29,294 bases of DNA from Coptodactyla brooksi (lineage: Eukaryota > Arthropoda > Insecta > Coleoptera > Scarabaeidae): positions 1 through 29,294 of the forward strand of contig JAWQRM010000134.1 in assembly GCA_033557675.1 (NCBI GenBank), read 5' to 3'. Of the stretch, positions 10,007 through 21,001 are shown in pieces (the first letter of the stretch is position 1; each line of letters opens with the position of its first letter). The translations under genes were made by a program, and so were the position numbers. The notes beneath the pieces were generated by a model, which worked only from the letters and a program-made list of their open reading frames with translations, did not search any database and was not told the DNA's origin.

Positions 10007-10110
10007 TTTATTTAATGTTGACATTTAGTTTAGATACATCACATCATCAACCATGCCAGTAATACATCCATAGATAACAGTGAAGCTTTTTGAACTTTTA
10101 CTTATTTATT
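10007..10110 (-). promoter_or_regulatory. Candidate polyadenylation signals for the 10140-10943 ORF
   Basis: Minus-strand AATAAA hexamers occur at 10105-10110 and 10007-10012, that is 30 and 128 bases past the stop codon of the minus-strand ORF. The spacing is reasonable for a short 3' UTR. In AT-rich DNA such hexamers also arise by chance. Confidence 0.4.
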
Positions 10111-10139
10111 TCGAATGCAACAATGTAAGCCACTACTGA

Positions 10140-10943
10140 CTAACAATTCGGAACATTCTTGTACTTATCTTTCAACTCATACTTAAGATTTCCTATGCTA
10201 ATTTTATTATCATATTCATCACTTAGAATAGTTAAGTAATCAATCAGCTGCAACCTTTGGTATTCAGTGATCTTCTCCATTTTGTTGGATTGGATGAACA
10301 ATTGTAACTGTTCCAAAATGTTGTCCAAATCGTTATAACGCTGTCCTGGGGAAATTGTTGGATCTACGCGTTCTTTGTCAACATCAGATAAGAACCTTTC
10401 CAAGCGTAATTTTCTACTTTCTGAGTGCTTGATCTTTTTCCCGGACGAAGATCTTGAGGTATCCACTTCATCTATAGACATTGGTGATTTTCCTCGACTT
10501 CTGTCACATTCGTTGATGGTAAGTTTTCTCATAGAAGATCTAGCGTCTTTATCGACATTTTTCTTCAATACTAAATGCAGTGCTTCTAAATCACCTAGGT
10601 TAATATAATTATCATCTAGCTCCATTTTAATGTCACTTGTGTGCGGTGACAGTCTTAGTTCACCTTTCTCTTTTCTAAAAGCAGATGGCGATCCCGGGTT
10701 GCTTCCTACTTCTTGTTTGCACAACCATCCATGAACACTACCTCTACCGTCGCAGCAAAATAACTCTGGTAAGCTACCCCTGCAATGAGCATTCACTTCA
10801 TACCCACTGACATTACATAGAGAATCCTGATGAATGGCGCATTGGGATACCGAATAATGGCATTGATCTTCTTTTGGTTGCGAGTAATCACTTCGTGCTT
10901 TGCGTTTTCTGGAAGGACTTCTTTTGAATCTACCGTGGGGCAT
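10140..10943 (-). CDS. Uncharacterised 267-residue protein, intact single-exon ORF
   Basis: This is the longest uninterrupted frame in the window, from ATG (10941-10943) to a stop at 10140. The N terminus is basic and Ser/Arg/Lys-rich (MPHGRFKRSPSRKRKARSDY), resembling a nuclear localisation signal. Residues about 30-80 hold eight scattered Cys (QCHYSVSQCAIHQDSLC, then CRGSLPELFCCDG). A charged, Ser-rich middle contains KSPMSIDEVDTSRSSSGKK, with SP sites. The last 70 or so residues are predicted helical (RYNDLDNILEQLQLFIQSNK, then ITEYQRLQLIDYLTILSDEY). I recognise no family. The lack of stops over 800 bases and the domain-like ordering argue for a real gene, perhaps nuclear. It could be a lineage-restricted host gene, a retrocopy or one exon of a larger gene. 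Confidence 0.65.
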   Translation of the reverse strand: MPHGRFKRSPSRKRKARSDYSQPKEDQCHYSVSQCAIHQDSLCNVSGYEVNAHCRGSLPELFCCDGRGSVHGWLCKQEVGSNPGSPSAFRKEKGELRLSPHTSDIKMELDDNYINLGDLEALHLVLKKNVDKDARSSMRKLTINECDRSRGKSPMSIDEVDTSRSSSGKKIKHSESRKLRLERFLSDVDKERVDPTISPGQRYNDLDNILEQLQLFIQSNKMEKITEYQRLQLIDYLTILSDEYDNKISIGNLKYELKDKYKNVPNC

Positions 10944-11109
10944 AATGTCAGGCGTTCGTATAGTAAATTCAATTATCGGACATCATAATGGGTTGCTTGC
11001 GAAGTTGATAATTATCAATTTGAAAATTATCACTGGGAATTTATCACTTGTATTTGACATTTACGTTATGGATATTTTGTTTTGTCAATTTCGGCAACGT
11101 CAAACTTGA

Positions 11110-12640
11110 TCAAGTGTTGCTGCCGCTGCTAAGACATTTATGCATGTGGCGTTTTGCGATACATCAATATTTTGGTACCAGTCATGAAACACAGCTGAAG
11201 CTTGTTTGACACACCGAGCAAATTGGGTAAGAACTTATTATTACTTGGGTTGTGGCCTTTATTTACTTTATTTGTGATATTAAACTGATTACAAACATCA
11301 TTTAAGCACATTTTCAAGGTCCTTTTTTATTGTATACCATATATGACTTTGTTCTATGAAAAGGGATAATAAAAGAAGTTTCATGGTGCATTACTTGAGT
11401 ATGAAGTACGTCGAGTACGTCGAGTACTTCGAGTTACAGAGGGAAATTAGAAAATGAGATTTGATCTTGTTTTTCTTGAAATCGCGACATTGCTAAAGAC
11501 AAAATAAAGAGCTATTACACGCAGAACTGAATGAAGCGGGAAAAAGATGGTATGCCAAAATTAGCATACTCAAAAAGCTCAGAAAGAGAAATAGGAACAT
11601 AGAGAAATAGGAATTGGAGGATAGCAAAAGCGAAGCAATTTGGAAAAGATATTGAAAAGCAATTAGGACAACTTATCAGAAAAAAGAGTAAAAACGACTG
11701 CAACAAGTAAAGAAGGGAAGAATTGGAGATGGAATCCAACAGGAAAGATAAGGGTATAAAAGGGAGTACTAAAAGCAAATGATAAAAAAATATATCTAGA
11801 ATATATACCTGCCAAATTACTAGGATCTAATGCAGAATGGGTGAAGAAGTCCAAACAAGATGAACAGAATATTTAAGGAAACATGTAAACAGAAGTTAAT
11901 AATGATAGAAGAAGAATAATTAACATAATCAGAACTAATGGATATGGCAGAAATTAATACTAATGAGGATATCATGTTAAGAGATGAAATAAAACACAGT
12001 AGGTTAGCTTTCTAAAAACTTTTTGAAGTACAACTAAAATATTTTTTATAATAAATTAAAAACATGAGATATTCAACAAACAAAGGTGGTTAGAAAAGAA
12101 AGGTTAATACTGCTTTCAAGGTTTAAGATAAATACAACCTTCAAAAAAACAAATATTGCAAATAAATAAAATAATCAATTACATGCCCTCCTGCGATGCC
12201 TAGTTCTATGAAAATATTGTTTTATTGCTTATTTTTCAGGACCTTGAGGACACTTTATAAAAATAAAACATATGCGGTTGAAATCTATGTAATATTACCA
12301 TTTGTTTTCATTTTGTACCAATTTAGAACTTTTCGGAATAAATGCACATTTAAAGTAGTTTTATAAGTTATTCTGTTGTTAATAACTATAAGTTATTTTA
12401 GTTGTCGGAATAATCTATAATCGATTCGTGATAAATCACTAGTAATTATGTTTAATGCCTGTCATTAAGATTTGTGACTGAACGAAGGTTATAAACTAAG
12501 TAATTGTCTCAATTCAACTGCCTTTAAATCGAGGCCATTCGCATTTGGATTGACTACTAATTGAAAAATTTAAGTCGGAACGAAATGTTAAATTTCTGTC
12601 TATTTATGGTGATCCCACTAAAAGTCCTAAAGAATTTTCG
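11110..12640. other. Gene-free stretch with A/G-rich strand asymmetry and a short tandem repeat
   Basis: A 9-bp unit GTACGTCGA is repeated about three times at 11406-11433. From 11500 to 11980 the plus strand is strongly purine-rich (GAAGAAGGGAAGAATTGGAG style). The minus-strand frames at 11515-11778 and 11663-11854 are hydrophobic shadows of this bias. Fragments of plus-strand translation (for example ELNEAGKRWYAKISILKKLR) could be decayed coding sequence, but I cannot assign them. A word GGAATCCAACA-GGAAAGATAA here has a near match at 21198-21228. Confidence 0.4.
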
Positions 12641-12646
12641 CACACG

Positions 12647-12685
12647 TATAAAAACTGAATGTGATGTTATTCCCTTTTATCCAGT
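12647..12685 (+). promoter_or_regulatory. Candidate TATA box and initiator
   Basis: TATAAAA at 12647-12653 is followed 36 bases later by CCAGT (12681-12685), a loose match to the arthropod initiator TCAGT. A 47-codon ORF begins nine bases after it. The spacing is slightly longer than the usual 30 or so bases. Confidence 0.3.
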
Positions 12686-12693
12686 CTAAAACG

Positions 12694-12837
12694 ATGAACG
12701 TCCAGACAGCCCTGCTAGCCACGTCAGACAGTGTGATTTATCACCAAGATAGATATTCCATATCTGTTCTAGCTAACGCAAATGCATGCTTACTTAATGA
12801 CAACATTGATGACACTAAAAAGCAAGAGGTACATTAA
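12694..12837 (+). CDS. Possible 47-residue ORF or first exon behind a TATA box
   Basis: ATG at 12694 in context AAACGATGA opens a frame encoding MNVQTALLATSDSVIYHQDR and ending KKQEVH before TAA at 12835. Codon choice looks less AT-biased than the surroundings. The sequence AAGAG/GTACAT at 12828/12829 would also serve as a splice donor, so this may be a first exon rather than a complete gene. There is no signal peptide and no known motif. Evidence is limited to the promoter-like context. Confidence 0.2.
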   Translation: MNVQTALLATSDSVIYHQDRYSISVLANANACLLNDNIDDTKKQEVH

Positions 12838-13010
12838 AAGTTCGTAAAGTACAAGCCTTGGCTATTTCTTGACACTTTTTAATACGTTTAAAGTGGAATA
12901 AAAGAAAATAAATATCAACATATAGATTTAAAAAGAAAATTTCACTTTTCGTGCGATATGAAATAGGTCAGATAATATGGAATAGGGTTATAAGGAAATC
13001 TAAAATTGTT

Positions 13011-13160
13011 TTAATTTTTGCAATAATCACAAATGTAGTCTGTTTTTTTCAGCCCCACAACAGTCCATATGGATCCACGTCGCACACATCAGGCTTTTCA
13101 TCCACTCATCTCCTCTTCCATCCTTTGAATATTTTCCATTGCAAAACAGGCACAGTGCAT
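13011..13160 (-). pseudogene. PHD-like zinc-binding tail of the pogo transposase
   Basis: The minus-strand frame reads CLFCNGKYSKDGRGDEWM, then LMCATWIHMDCCG, and after a one-base shift YICDYCKN and a stop. Spacing Cx2C ... Cx2Wx2Hx2C ... Cx2C is that of the PHD-like finger that ends many insect pogo-like transposases (compare CxxCxExYSxSxxGExWIQC). The metal ligands are almost all preserved although the catalytic core is lost. It is a sub-region of the pseudogene above, recorded separately because it fixes the protein's true C terminus. Confidence 0.75.
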
Positions 13161-14575
13161 CCTCCTGACATCTGGTGTACAACCTGATAAAAAGTCCATC
13201 TCAGATGATACATTGGAGTGGAATAATTGTTCATTCACACTAGACTCGTCTTGAAACAGTTGTCTCAAGTGCTTAGCTCTACTACCAAGGGACACGTTCT
13301 TCAAATTTTGACAATTTTGCTTTAACTACCGATGCACTGTTCTTGTCTGTGTCCTCATTCTTCCCTTTTTCATCTTTTTTAACTTTGTCATCATTTTCAG
13401 ATGCCAGATCTAGCTCTAATTTAGTTTTATATGGGAATGCTGTTAAAATGATTGATGTTCCGAATTTCCTTCCCCATATCTGTTTCTTAGCGGAGGCGGC
13501 GACATCTCAAAGAGCGAAAAAAATTTTCAGTACCTTGCAACCGCTTCAAATGGAACAGAGATTTGTAAAAAGAGCTTTAAACTCATTTCTTTTCTGAGAT
13601 GGTTCTTTTACTACACGTTTGTCAGTAATCGTAGCATTATTAACTCGGCTTGCATCATTATCCATCAGGGAGGAAGAGCAATAGGGTACTGACCTTGCTG
13701 GAGTGGGAAAAACAGCAGTACGCAGACTTTCAATTGGTTTCTGTTTCTTCTTCTTCCTCACCAGGAATAGAGTATCTGCAAAAGCAGCATTTTCAACCTG
13801 TACAGTGTGAAGTGAAGCAGCAATAAAATCTTCCTCGGAGATAACATTTCTGTTAACAGGGTAAATCCCAGTAACTTTAAATCCGTTCACTGCAATGTCA
13901 TCCCTCTGCACCTTCAAATACCCATTACCAAACAGTTCCATGATATCATAAATTACCAAAGGACGAAAGCTGTGTCATAAGAAATTTCTCACTTCTTGAG
14001 TGTAGTGCAGTATGCAGATGGTAGAGATGCGGTTAATCCTTGCTGCGTTTATGATGTCCATGTTGAGTGGCCGTTTAGAACTAACAAAACAGGATACTCT
14101 GCAGTAGGTTTTGTTCGATCAATAAAATGTTGAAGCCATTTGGAGAAAATGTTGGTTTGCACCAAACCAAATGGACGATATACCGTAATGAATCCTGATA
14201 AAGCACCTCCCATCAGGAGAGTGTTCATGTCCTTTCTAGAGAATATATTTAATGAAGGTACAAAGTAACCAGCAGCATTTGCACAAGATGCCAAAGATCC
14301 TCTTTCAGCTGATGTAGAGGAGTCGATTTGTTTTTTGCCTTTAAGACCAACCACATAGGGAATTTTGCTTTGGACAATCGACAACCCAGTCTCAACGAGC
14401 TTGTAGACACAGTTTAGTGTATATTTGTGCTTGGCAAAACTTAGTCTCTTCTTGACTGAATCCTCCAGCCTTTGCGAATGATGCTTCAGGAGACTTTCGG
14501 ATATATATTTTATCCTTATTGCTCTCCATAAATAAATAAGACCAATCTATCTGCCCTACCATCCTTTCCAAAAGG
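13011..14575 (-). pseudogene. pogo/Tigger-type DDE transposase pseudogene with C-terminal zinc finger
   Basis: In order on the minus strand: an HTH-region remnant (KMVGQIDWSYLFMESN then IYIRKSPEASFAKAGGF, like RKPEATSLARAxxF); LVETGLSIVQSKIP and VVGLKGKKQID; AERGSL; MNTLLMGGALSG; KWLQHFIDRTKP; PVLLVLNGHSTW; then ELFGNGYLKVQRDDIAVNGF, KVTGIYPVNRNVISEEDF; a Lys-rich linker; and a tail CLFCNGKYSKDG, WIHMDCCGAEK, YICDYCKN ending at 13011. These match insect pogo-like transposases (DDE_1 family). Frameshifts occur near 14050, 13550, 13270 and 13050, and a TGA near 13980. All three catalytic Asp are lost: the first reads LVETG (normally NVDETG), the second LNGH (normally LDGH), and the third lies in a deletion between THTS-like and TQEVRNFL sequence. 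The element is dead. No terminal inverted repeats were found. Confidence 0.9.
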
Positions 14576-15185
14576 ATGTGGAATTATTGATCACTAAAAC
14601 ACGACATTGATTTGAATCAGATACTTAACTAGCTACAGTTCTAATTCCTTGCAAAATACTGGCTTACGCCCCAGGGATGTAGACGCAGCTACTACAGGAT
14701 CATCATCCTTCCTGTTAGCGAGACGGAAGGGTGATACTCTGGGAACGTCTTGTTGTTGTGTTTAATGACTAACACAACAATAAATAGAACTGTTCAACTT
14801 AATATTGAACTTGGTTAATACCGTTGACGAAGAAGTCTTATAATAAATAAAAATTTAAAAACTTACCTGCAAGAAACTGCAAAGATTTGCCAGAAACTGC
14901 AAACCTTTGAACAGGCATAATTGTTGAATTAAAACAATTACTGCAAAAACGAAGAAAGACTAATTTTGCTTGATTGTTCAGTTTAAAATTTTCGAGATTT
15001 ATTATTTCTTATTGGATGTTGTTAACTTAATTTTTTCAATTTTATTAACTTAATTCAGCCAAGGAAATCTGAAAAGGTTTTTTTGATATATCAAGCATAT
15101 CAAGTCGAAATTATCTGTACTTCATACAAGCAAGATAAATCTTGTGTGAATTTACTATTGTCGGGATTGATGTGCAGTGTTCGTT
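14576..15185. other. Gene-free spacer with hairpins
   Basis: No gene. It contains a perfect 10-bp hairpin at 14753-14780 (TTGTTGTGTT, 8-base loop, AACACAACAA), a CCTTCC...GGAAGG pair at about 14707-14730, a repeated AGAAACTGCAAA word near 14873 and 14892, and a 10-bp hairpin with one wobble near 15122-15150. Confidence 0.6.
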
Positions 15186-15189
15186 GTTT

Positions 15190-15245
15190 AAGTAGAGACG
15201 TTTCGTCATTCTATACTGGAGGCGTCTTCAATGCGTGTCTATAAT
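15190..15245 (-). ncRNA. Hammerhead-like relic
   Basis: On the minus strand the order is TTGAAGA (a CUGANGA core with the first base changed), CGCC, about 14 bases, then GACGAAACGTC. GAAAC and the following GUC are preserved but stem II is reduced to about two pairs. It lies 200 bases from a better motif in the same orientation (15390-15450), a spacing that could reflect two motifs of one element terminus. Confidence 0.3.
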
Positions 15246-15389
15246 CGGAGTGTAATGCCCATACACCCTAAAGGCACACACCTAATAATATGGCACTTAA
15301 AGTAATATTTGCAATTAATAATTAAGGTAATTGTAAGTTATGTATGTATGAGAATATGTTTTAAATAATAAAAAATGCCTCTTTACTTG

Positions 15390-15450
15390 CGTATTTAATA
15401 ATTTAATGGACGTTTCATGAATTTATATTCACATCATCAGCAAAAATACG
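15390..15450 (-). ncRNA. Hammerhead-like motif with intact core and palindromic stem III
   Basis: The minus strand has CUGAUGA (plus 15434-15440), U, then GUGAAU-AUAA-AUUCAU as a six-pair stem II (one G-U), then GAAACGUC. The distal part of stem I pairs perfectly: CGUAUUU (plus 15444-15450) with AAAUACG (plus 15390-15396). The proximal part pairs only G-C and U-A before a mismatch and a nine-base bulge. Stem III is only the self-complementary ACGU with no loop, so a monomer would be weak, but two molecules could pair there. A GUC cleavage triplet is present. No PLE protein remnant was found nearby, so ownership is unproven. Confidence 0.45.
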
Positions 15451-15469
15451 TTAAAATGGAGTGCACACC

Positions 15470-18330
15470 CAACTTTAACGTCTTTTAAGTTCCTTTCTCA
15501 AGAATATACAGGTTATTACGTATAAAAGGTACTGAGTTATTCGCAAAAATGAAAAAATGTTTGAGAACCTTTTAAAGTCATTGCAGCACGTAGAATGTTC
15601 AAGATTGCACAGAAATTTCTAGAACCACTTGTCAATGCAATCAGTAAAATATCGAACCCATTATGTTAGGGTAATTATTAACTCTTCTCAACAACCCCCC
15701 GCTATACATGAACAAAGTAATAACAGGATACCATTGAAAGTTTTTGAGATAGGCATCATAATTTGGCAAAATTCTTTTGCAAATTACCTTTATTAAGGAT
15801 GGTGTTGCGAGAGAGCTATGGCTGAGTAATTTCTGCAACAAAGAGGTTTAAAAGTGCTGCAATAACCGACGAGGTGTTGTACGGCGTATAGAGTGGGTTT
15901 TATTAAAAACACGATTATAACCGACAAAAGGCACGCGTGCTCGACTCGACAGGTAATTACCTAAATTGAAATGCAGCACAGGCGATTTTTCAGATCTTCT
16001 GTACACGTTAATTATAATTTATAAAACGAAGAACTTCGCTATCGATTAGTCCCTGTACTTATTCTTTAACGGTTACGCTATTAAATTATTGTCGAGATGT
16101 TGTAAATACCCACTTCTAAACATGGCTTTGGAAAAAATCTATCATTAGCGATAGATAAAAGCTGTACTAAAAGTACTAAACAATTTTACGAATGCAAGTT
16201 TATTGGGTTTTCAGATCTGTTCTATTGCATACTTGATACTAACCGATATTGTGTTAAAAAAGTGAGAAGAGAACAAACCTTATTCAATTTTCAATAGGAG
16301 AATAAAACTACCTAGAGACTTTATGTCTTAAATGCCACTGCACCGATAATACTGTGTGTTAAGGTTGTACACAGTCCCACCACAGCACCACCTGAAAAAA
16401 TTTAACATAACATAATGTTTTGATGACATTTCAGTCATAGGATATACAATATGTCTTCTCACCAAATTGAAGCTTTCTTCTTTTAGTCTTTTACAGTAAT
16501 ATTGCTTGGAGTTAATACATTACAATTATAAATTCGCTACATTAAATTAAAAGCGACGCTAATGTTTTTGAACGACCTCTAAATTACATTTTGTCAATTA
16601 AGTTTCCTCGTTATGAAATCACTTAACAGATTTCTAACGCAGAAGCGTTGCAGTTTAAGGACCTACGCATTTATTTTTCGAAGTCTGTTAACCACACTTT
16701 ATCGTGCTCGTAACTGTGGAATGTGCGTTCGTTTCATTTCCGCATTTGGCACCAACATTCATAGGTCAAATGTTAACGAGGTCGCGTGTGTTTATTCGCT
16801 TATGCAAACGAGTAGCGCGTAACTTTCTGCCGTATCATTACTCGGTTATACGCCGAACACCAAAATTATACGCTGTCGATTCCAACAAGCTTCAATTTTG
16901 TACATCGTCGTATATTACGCCATAAAAAGGCGCGCTAAGCGGAGAAGTAAGTTGTCAGGGAAAATTTATGTCAGATGCTGCAATATTTTGGGATTATATA
17001 TAGTCACTATTAGCAGATTTAATGCGAACGCAGAAATATCGTTCATAGACGATTTACGTAACTACGAAGAACAAATGATAACTTTAATTTACCGTTACAT
17101 CAAATACCTGCAATAGACCCAATGTGCGAAATGGTTTCGCACGTACATTACGAAGATTATGGCAATTACGCTTTCGATTTGCGTGAATAATTATTTCCAT
17201 TACGATGTAATTATAGGACGCTACAGTCAGCTGTGTTCTTGTTTTCTAATTCACAATTTGTCGTGATGTCATTTCAGCTTTATGTTATTCATTTGAATCA
17301 ATATATGTATATATTATTAAAAATTCGAACTTTGTAGTTCCTGTTTTAATATGATAAGTGAAATAAGCAGAATTATTATCGAATTAAAAAAGATTGAGCC
17401 CTGTATTTGAAAGCTTGTATTTCTAAAACCACCTCACGGAAAAAAAAATGAAGAAACCTTCGTTACAATCTGCCTTCATTTCTTGATGACACACGAAAAG
17501 CGCAATTTTTTTATGAACCGTTTACCTGCAGCTGGCGATAAAAGTAAAAAAGTGCCCAGTTTTTGTGAGTTCCGACCGACCGCTCACGTTTACATTTTTT
17601 TCTTCCAAAGTAGCCATTCAAGAATTATGAAATTTGGACTGAACGTAGACTGCTTTATATAGAATGTAGTCGTAAGTTTATATTTATCAGTTTTTGTAAT
17701 ATTCCGGTGATAATCGCACTTTTGTACTAAGTTGTTATCTCCTAAAGACTTTATCCGACGCGAACGCAATTAAGTTCCAAAGAATGCTAACACATTTTTA
17801 TACGTCATGACTATATTAATATAACACAAAATATGCTCTATAATTTTTTAGAGCTAATTAAAGAATGGCGTTTTCGGTTTCTCTCGGACAAATAAACAGA
17901 AAGAGCGCACTATCAAGGCTGGGAGAGATAGCTATAGCGGCGGTATCCCGCTCCGACTGGACAAAGGTTTTACGCCCAGTGTTTGCAAGCTTTACAAAAT
18001 TTATTATTGCAGAATATTAGCAAGCAAAATAAAGTAACCTGAAAATAAAATACTAATGAGCCTCGAAATTCTGCCAAAGTGTTAATGCTTTTCTGCCAAA
18101 GCATTAACGCAGATATGCTCAACGTCCTATATATAGGACGCTATTTGAAATTACCGCCAGTACATACGCAATTTAGTGATGGCTAATGGAATTTCTGTTA
18201 GTGTTGTCGCATAACCTTACTTTATCAACTACATTCATTAGATTTGTTTCTTTTTTCTGAACAGTTGGTAAAAATTTATAATTTTAAAGGAAACTTATGG
18301 ATGAAAATTATGCAACTTTTTAACTGAAAT
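15470..18330. other. Gene-free stretch, 2.9 kb
   Basis: No supportable gene. Overlapping short plus-strand frames at 16613-17116 lack motifs and look accidental. The sub-segment 17880-17970 is GC-richer (GCTATAGCGGCGGTATCCCG). Near the right end there is a TCTGCCAAAG direct repeat (about 18070 and 18095), a GTTAATGC/GCATTAAC pair, and a perfect 18-bp palindrome CGTCCTATATATAGGACG at 18123-18140. The last items sit 200 bases before the piggyBac coding remnant, next to a TTAA, and might be its subterminal region. Confidence 0.45.
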
Positions 18331-18338
18331 TTAATAGT

Positions 18339-20907
18339 ATGTTAAAAGATGTGCATAATAATAATGCATTTATAAAGTGCAAAAAAAATACATATAGAAT
18401 TTTTCATTTGTTTTATGATATAAAGCTGAAAACCTTGCCGTCCATGATATTGAATGATACCCTTGTAATACTTGAAGATGCAGGTAGTGATGGCGAGGCC
18501 ACTCAATTTTTTGAACTAGATGTGGTCATGGTGACCCCAACGAATGCAACGGGGTATTTGACCGACGAGGATTCAGGAAAAGAAGAAGTTGGACCTTCTA
18601 ACTTATCAGCTTCACAGTTGGCACCACCCACTGAGCTTTATTTTGACCCCAAAACACGAAAACAACCAGATTATCTAAGTCACGATGATTTTGATTCAGA
18701 GGATGATGTTCCTTTGGCACAATTTATAGAAAAACCTAAGAAGTCCAAACACACACAAGTATATCGCTGGAAAAATGGCGATATAACTATTCAGCCAATA
18801 GATTGGACTGAAATCGAAAATGTTAAAGATATGTCCCCGATATAATTATTTGATAGATCTTTTCTGACACCCTTATGAACCTTACTGTTACTGAAACAAA
18901 TTGTTATGCTTCCTCACATAACAAAAGCAGGAATAATACTCAAAAAGATGTAGGGGCAGTTTTAGCTGTTATTATTTTGAGTGGATATGTTTCCTTAGCA
19001 CGTCGAAGGATGTATTGAGAGAAAGAAATAGACACACATTCTGTTTTAGTAGCGGAGGCCATTTGAAGAAACAGATTCGAAATTATTATGTCTAATTTCC
19101 ACATTACGGTAACAGTAAAATTGATACAGCAGATAAGTTTGCAAAAGTACACCCACTGTTTCAGCATTTGAATACATTGTTCATTGAAATGGCTCGAACA
19201 GTGAAAAACCATAGTGTTGATGAAGGAATGGTTCCTTACTAGGAAAGACGTGGACGCAAACAGTGCATTCACGGTAAGCTCATTCGATACGGCTACAAGA
19301 TTTGGATGGGCACTTCTAGATTAGGTTACGTAAATTGGATGAAACCTTATCAAGGCGCCACAGTTCACGTTTCCGAAAACAGGAGTACGGAGTTAGTGCG
19401 GGTGTTGTCCTTTCTTACGTAAGTTTGTTTTACTACAAAAGTGGCATACCAAAAAATTTCATATATGTGTTGATATTTTTTTTCTTCAGTAAATCTTTTC
19501 ACTGAAAAAAACATAAGAGCAGGAAATGTACGCAAAATAAGATTACCACGAAAACCATTTACTAATGAGGCTCAACTGAAAAAATCACCTCGAGGAACTT
19601 ATCAATTCCAGGTTCTAATAGATAACAATATAGTAGTAGCACAATGAAATGATAATAACATTATTACCATATGTTCTAATGCACTTGGAGTTGCGCCACT
19701 AAGTGTTGCTAAGCGCTGGGTTGAAAGAAAACAAGAAGATTTACATGCGCACATGACTTTCTCTTATGTTGCCCCTGGTTTAAATATCAAGAAAATTGTA
19801 AAAGTATCCATTCGTACCTCCCATCTTTTTCCAAAAATGTGTAATAACGTCCAAATAGTGCGATTTACAATGTATAAGTACTAATGTGTAATTATTAAAG
19901 TGGCCTTCATAAGGACTTCAAAAATACATAATATACAGGGTGTTCCATCTAGAAATGAAGTTGGATAGTTTTTAGAATAAATCGAACATCCTATATATTC
20001 GAAAACTGTTTTAAATTGTGAACAGTTCGATGTCATGCAACCTGTATTTGAAACATTTTTTTCTAAACAGAGCAATATCCGAGATTAAGAACAAAATACC
20101 CTCTTGCCCCATAGGACTGTATTTTTATCAATTATGCTTATAACTCTAGAACTGTTGATTTTAAGCATATACTACCCTTATAGTTTTTTACTCACAATTT
20201 TATGTAGATTACAAAAATATATTTTGTTACAAAAAGTTGTAAAAAAATAAAAAAAAATTAGATTAAATACCTCAACTATATGTACAATTTTTACGAAATT
20301 CTTATTGAGATTGTATAATAATTCGCTTGTATATAAAGTATTGTTTTACTCAGTCTAACGTGGCAAGCTAAAAACGACACACAGGCGGACAGACGGACGG
20401 ACAGACCAACCACCAAAAATGGCATAGATGGGCTACAAAAAGCCTAATCCATCAAAATGTGGACATCGATTTTTTTGCGAATGCAATACTTTCTCTTAAG
20501 AGAAAGAAAAGTACAAATCGAACAACCATGTACAATAAATACTTAGGTGGTTATTAATGGTATTAATAATAAAAACATAGGTGGTGTCGACAGGTGTAAT
20601 GAAAATATTAGCGTATACAGATCGAATATGGTAAAAAATAGTATTTTTCTTTGGTTAACCATTGCTTGGCTTAATGCTTGGCAAATCCATAAAATCCATA
20701 AAAATCCATAAAAGAAAGTACTTTTACAACTGGAAAACCAAGACAGGATGAGAACTTAGAAATTCGCTATGATAATATTCACCATTTGGTAATTCCTCAG
20801 ATTAATCAAACTAAATGCAGACTTTGTCATTCAAAATGTACTGGTGTTTGAAATGTGACGTCGGAGTTCACGTTAAATGTTTTGTAATGTACTACACAAA
20901 ACTATAA
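18339..20907 (+). pseudogene. piggyBac-type transposase pseudogene, split by an insertion
   Basis: The first open frame (to 18845) has the typical acidic N terminus: TNATGYLTDEDSGKEEVGPS, NLSASQLAPP, DDVPLAQFI and WKNGDITIQPIDW. After a stop and frameshifts come DTLMNLTVTETNCYASSHNK, SGYVSLARRRMY, the catalytic region HSVDEGMVPY (first Asp kept, stop right after), RYGYKIWMGTSRLGYV, KPYQGATVHVSE, then SPRGTYQFQVLIDNN, WNDN-like QxNDNNIITICSN, and KRWVERKQE. The second catalytic Asp region (AFDNFFTS type) is deleted between about 19430 and 19490. After an insertion (about 19770-20522) follow TMYNKYLGG, GGVDRCNENIS (third Asp kept), NAWQIHK, ENLEIRYDNIHHLV, and the C-terminal Cys-rich CRLCHSKCTG, KCDVGVHVKCFV with a stop at 20907. 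The family is clear, and the copy is dead. Confidence 0.92.
19770..20522. mobile_element. Unidentified insertion inside the piggyBac pseudogene
   Basis: The piggyBac reading is lost after KRWVERKQE (about 19745) and resumes at TMYNKYLGG (about 20527); these are close neighbours in intact transposases, so about 0.75 kb has been inserted. The insert includes ACAGGGTGTTCCATCTAGAA at 19936, a terminus-like word common to insect interspersed repeats, and a short GGAC/AGAC-rich run at 20391-20406. Borders are approximate, no coding sequence was found, and target-site duplications could not be identified. Confidence 0.55.
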
Positions 20908-21001
20908 ATACAGTAAAATTGAGGGTTTGGAACTTTTGGCTTTGGCTGTTTGGCTTTGGAAATAAAAACAAAGTCACCACTACGCCAAAATTTGAAGAGA
21001 A

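Noticed and set aside
16613..17116. Cluster of three overlapping short plus-strand ORFs
   Set aside because: No recognisable motif, no splice-consistent joining and no repeat signature.
18940..19272. 110-codon minus-strand ORF
   Set aside because: It is antisense to recognisable piggyBac sequence (SGYVSLARRRMY, HSVDEG) and has no motif of its own.
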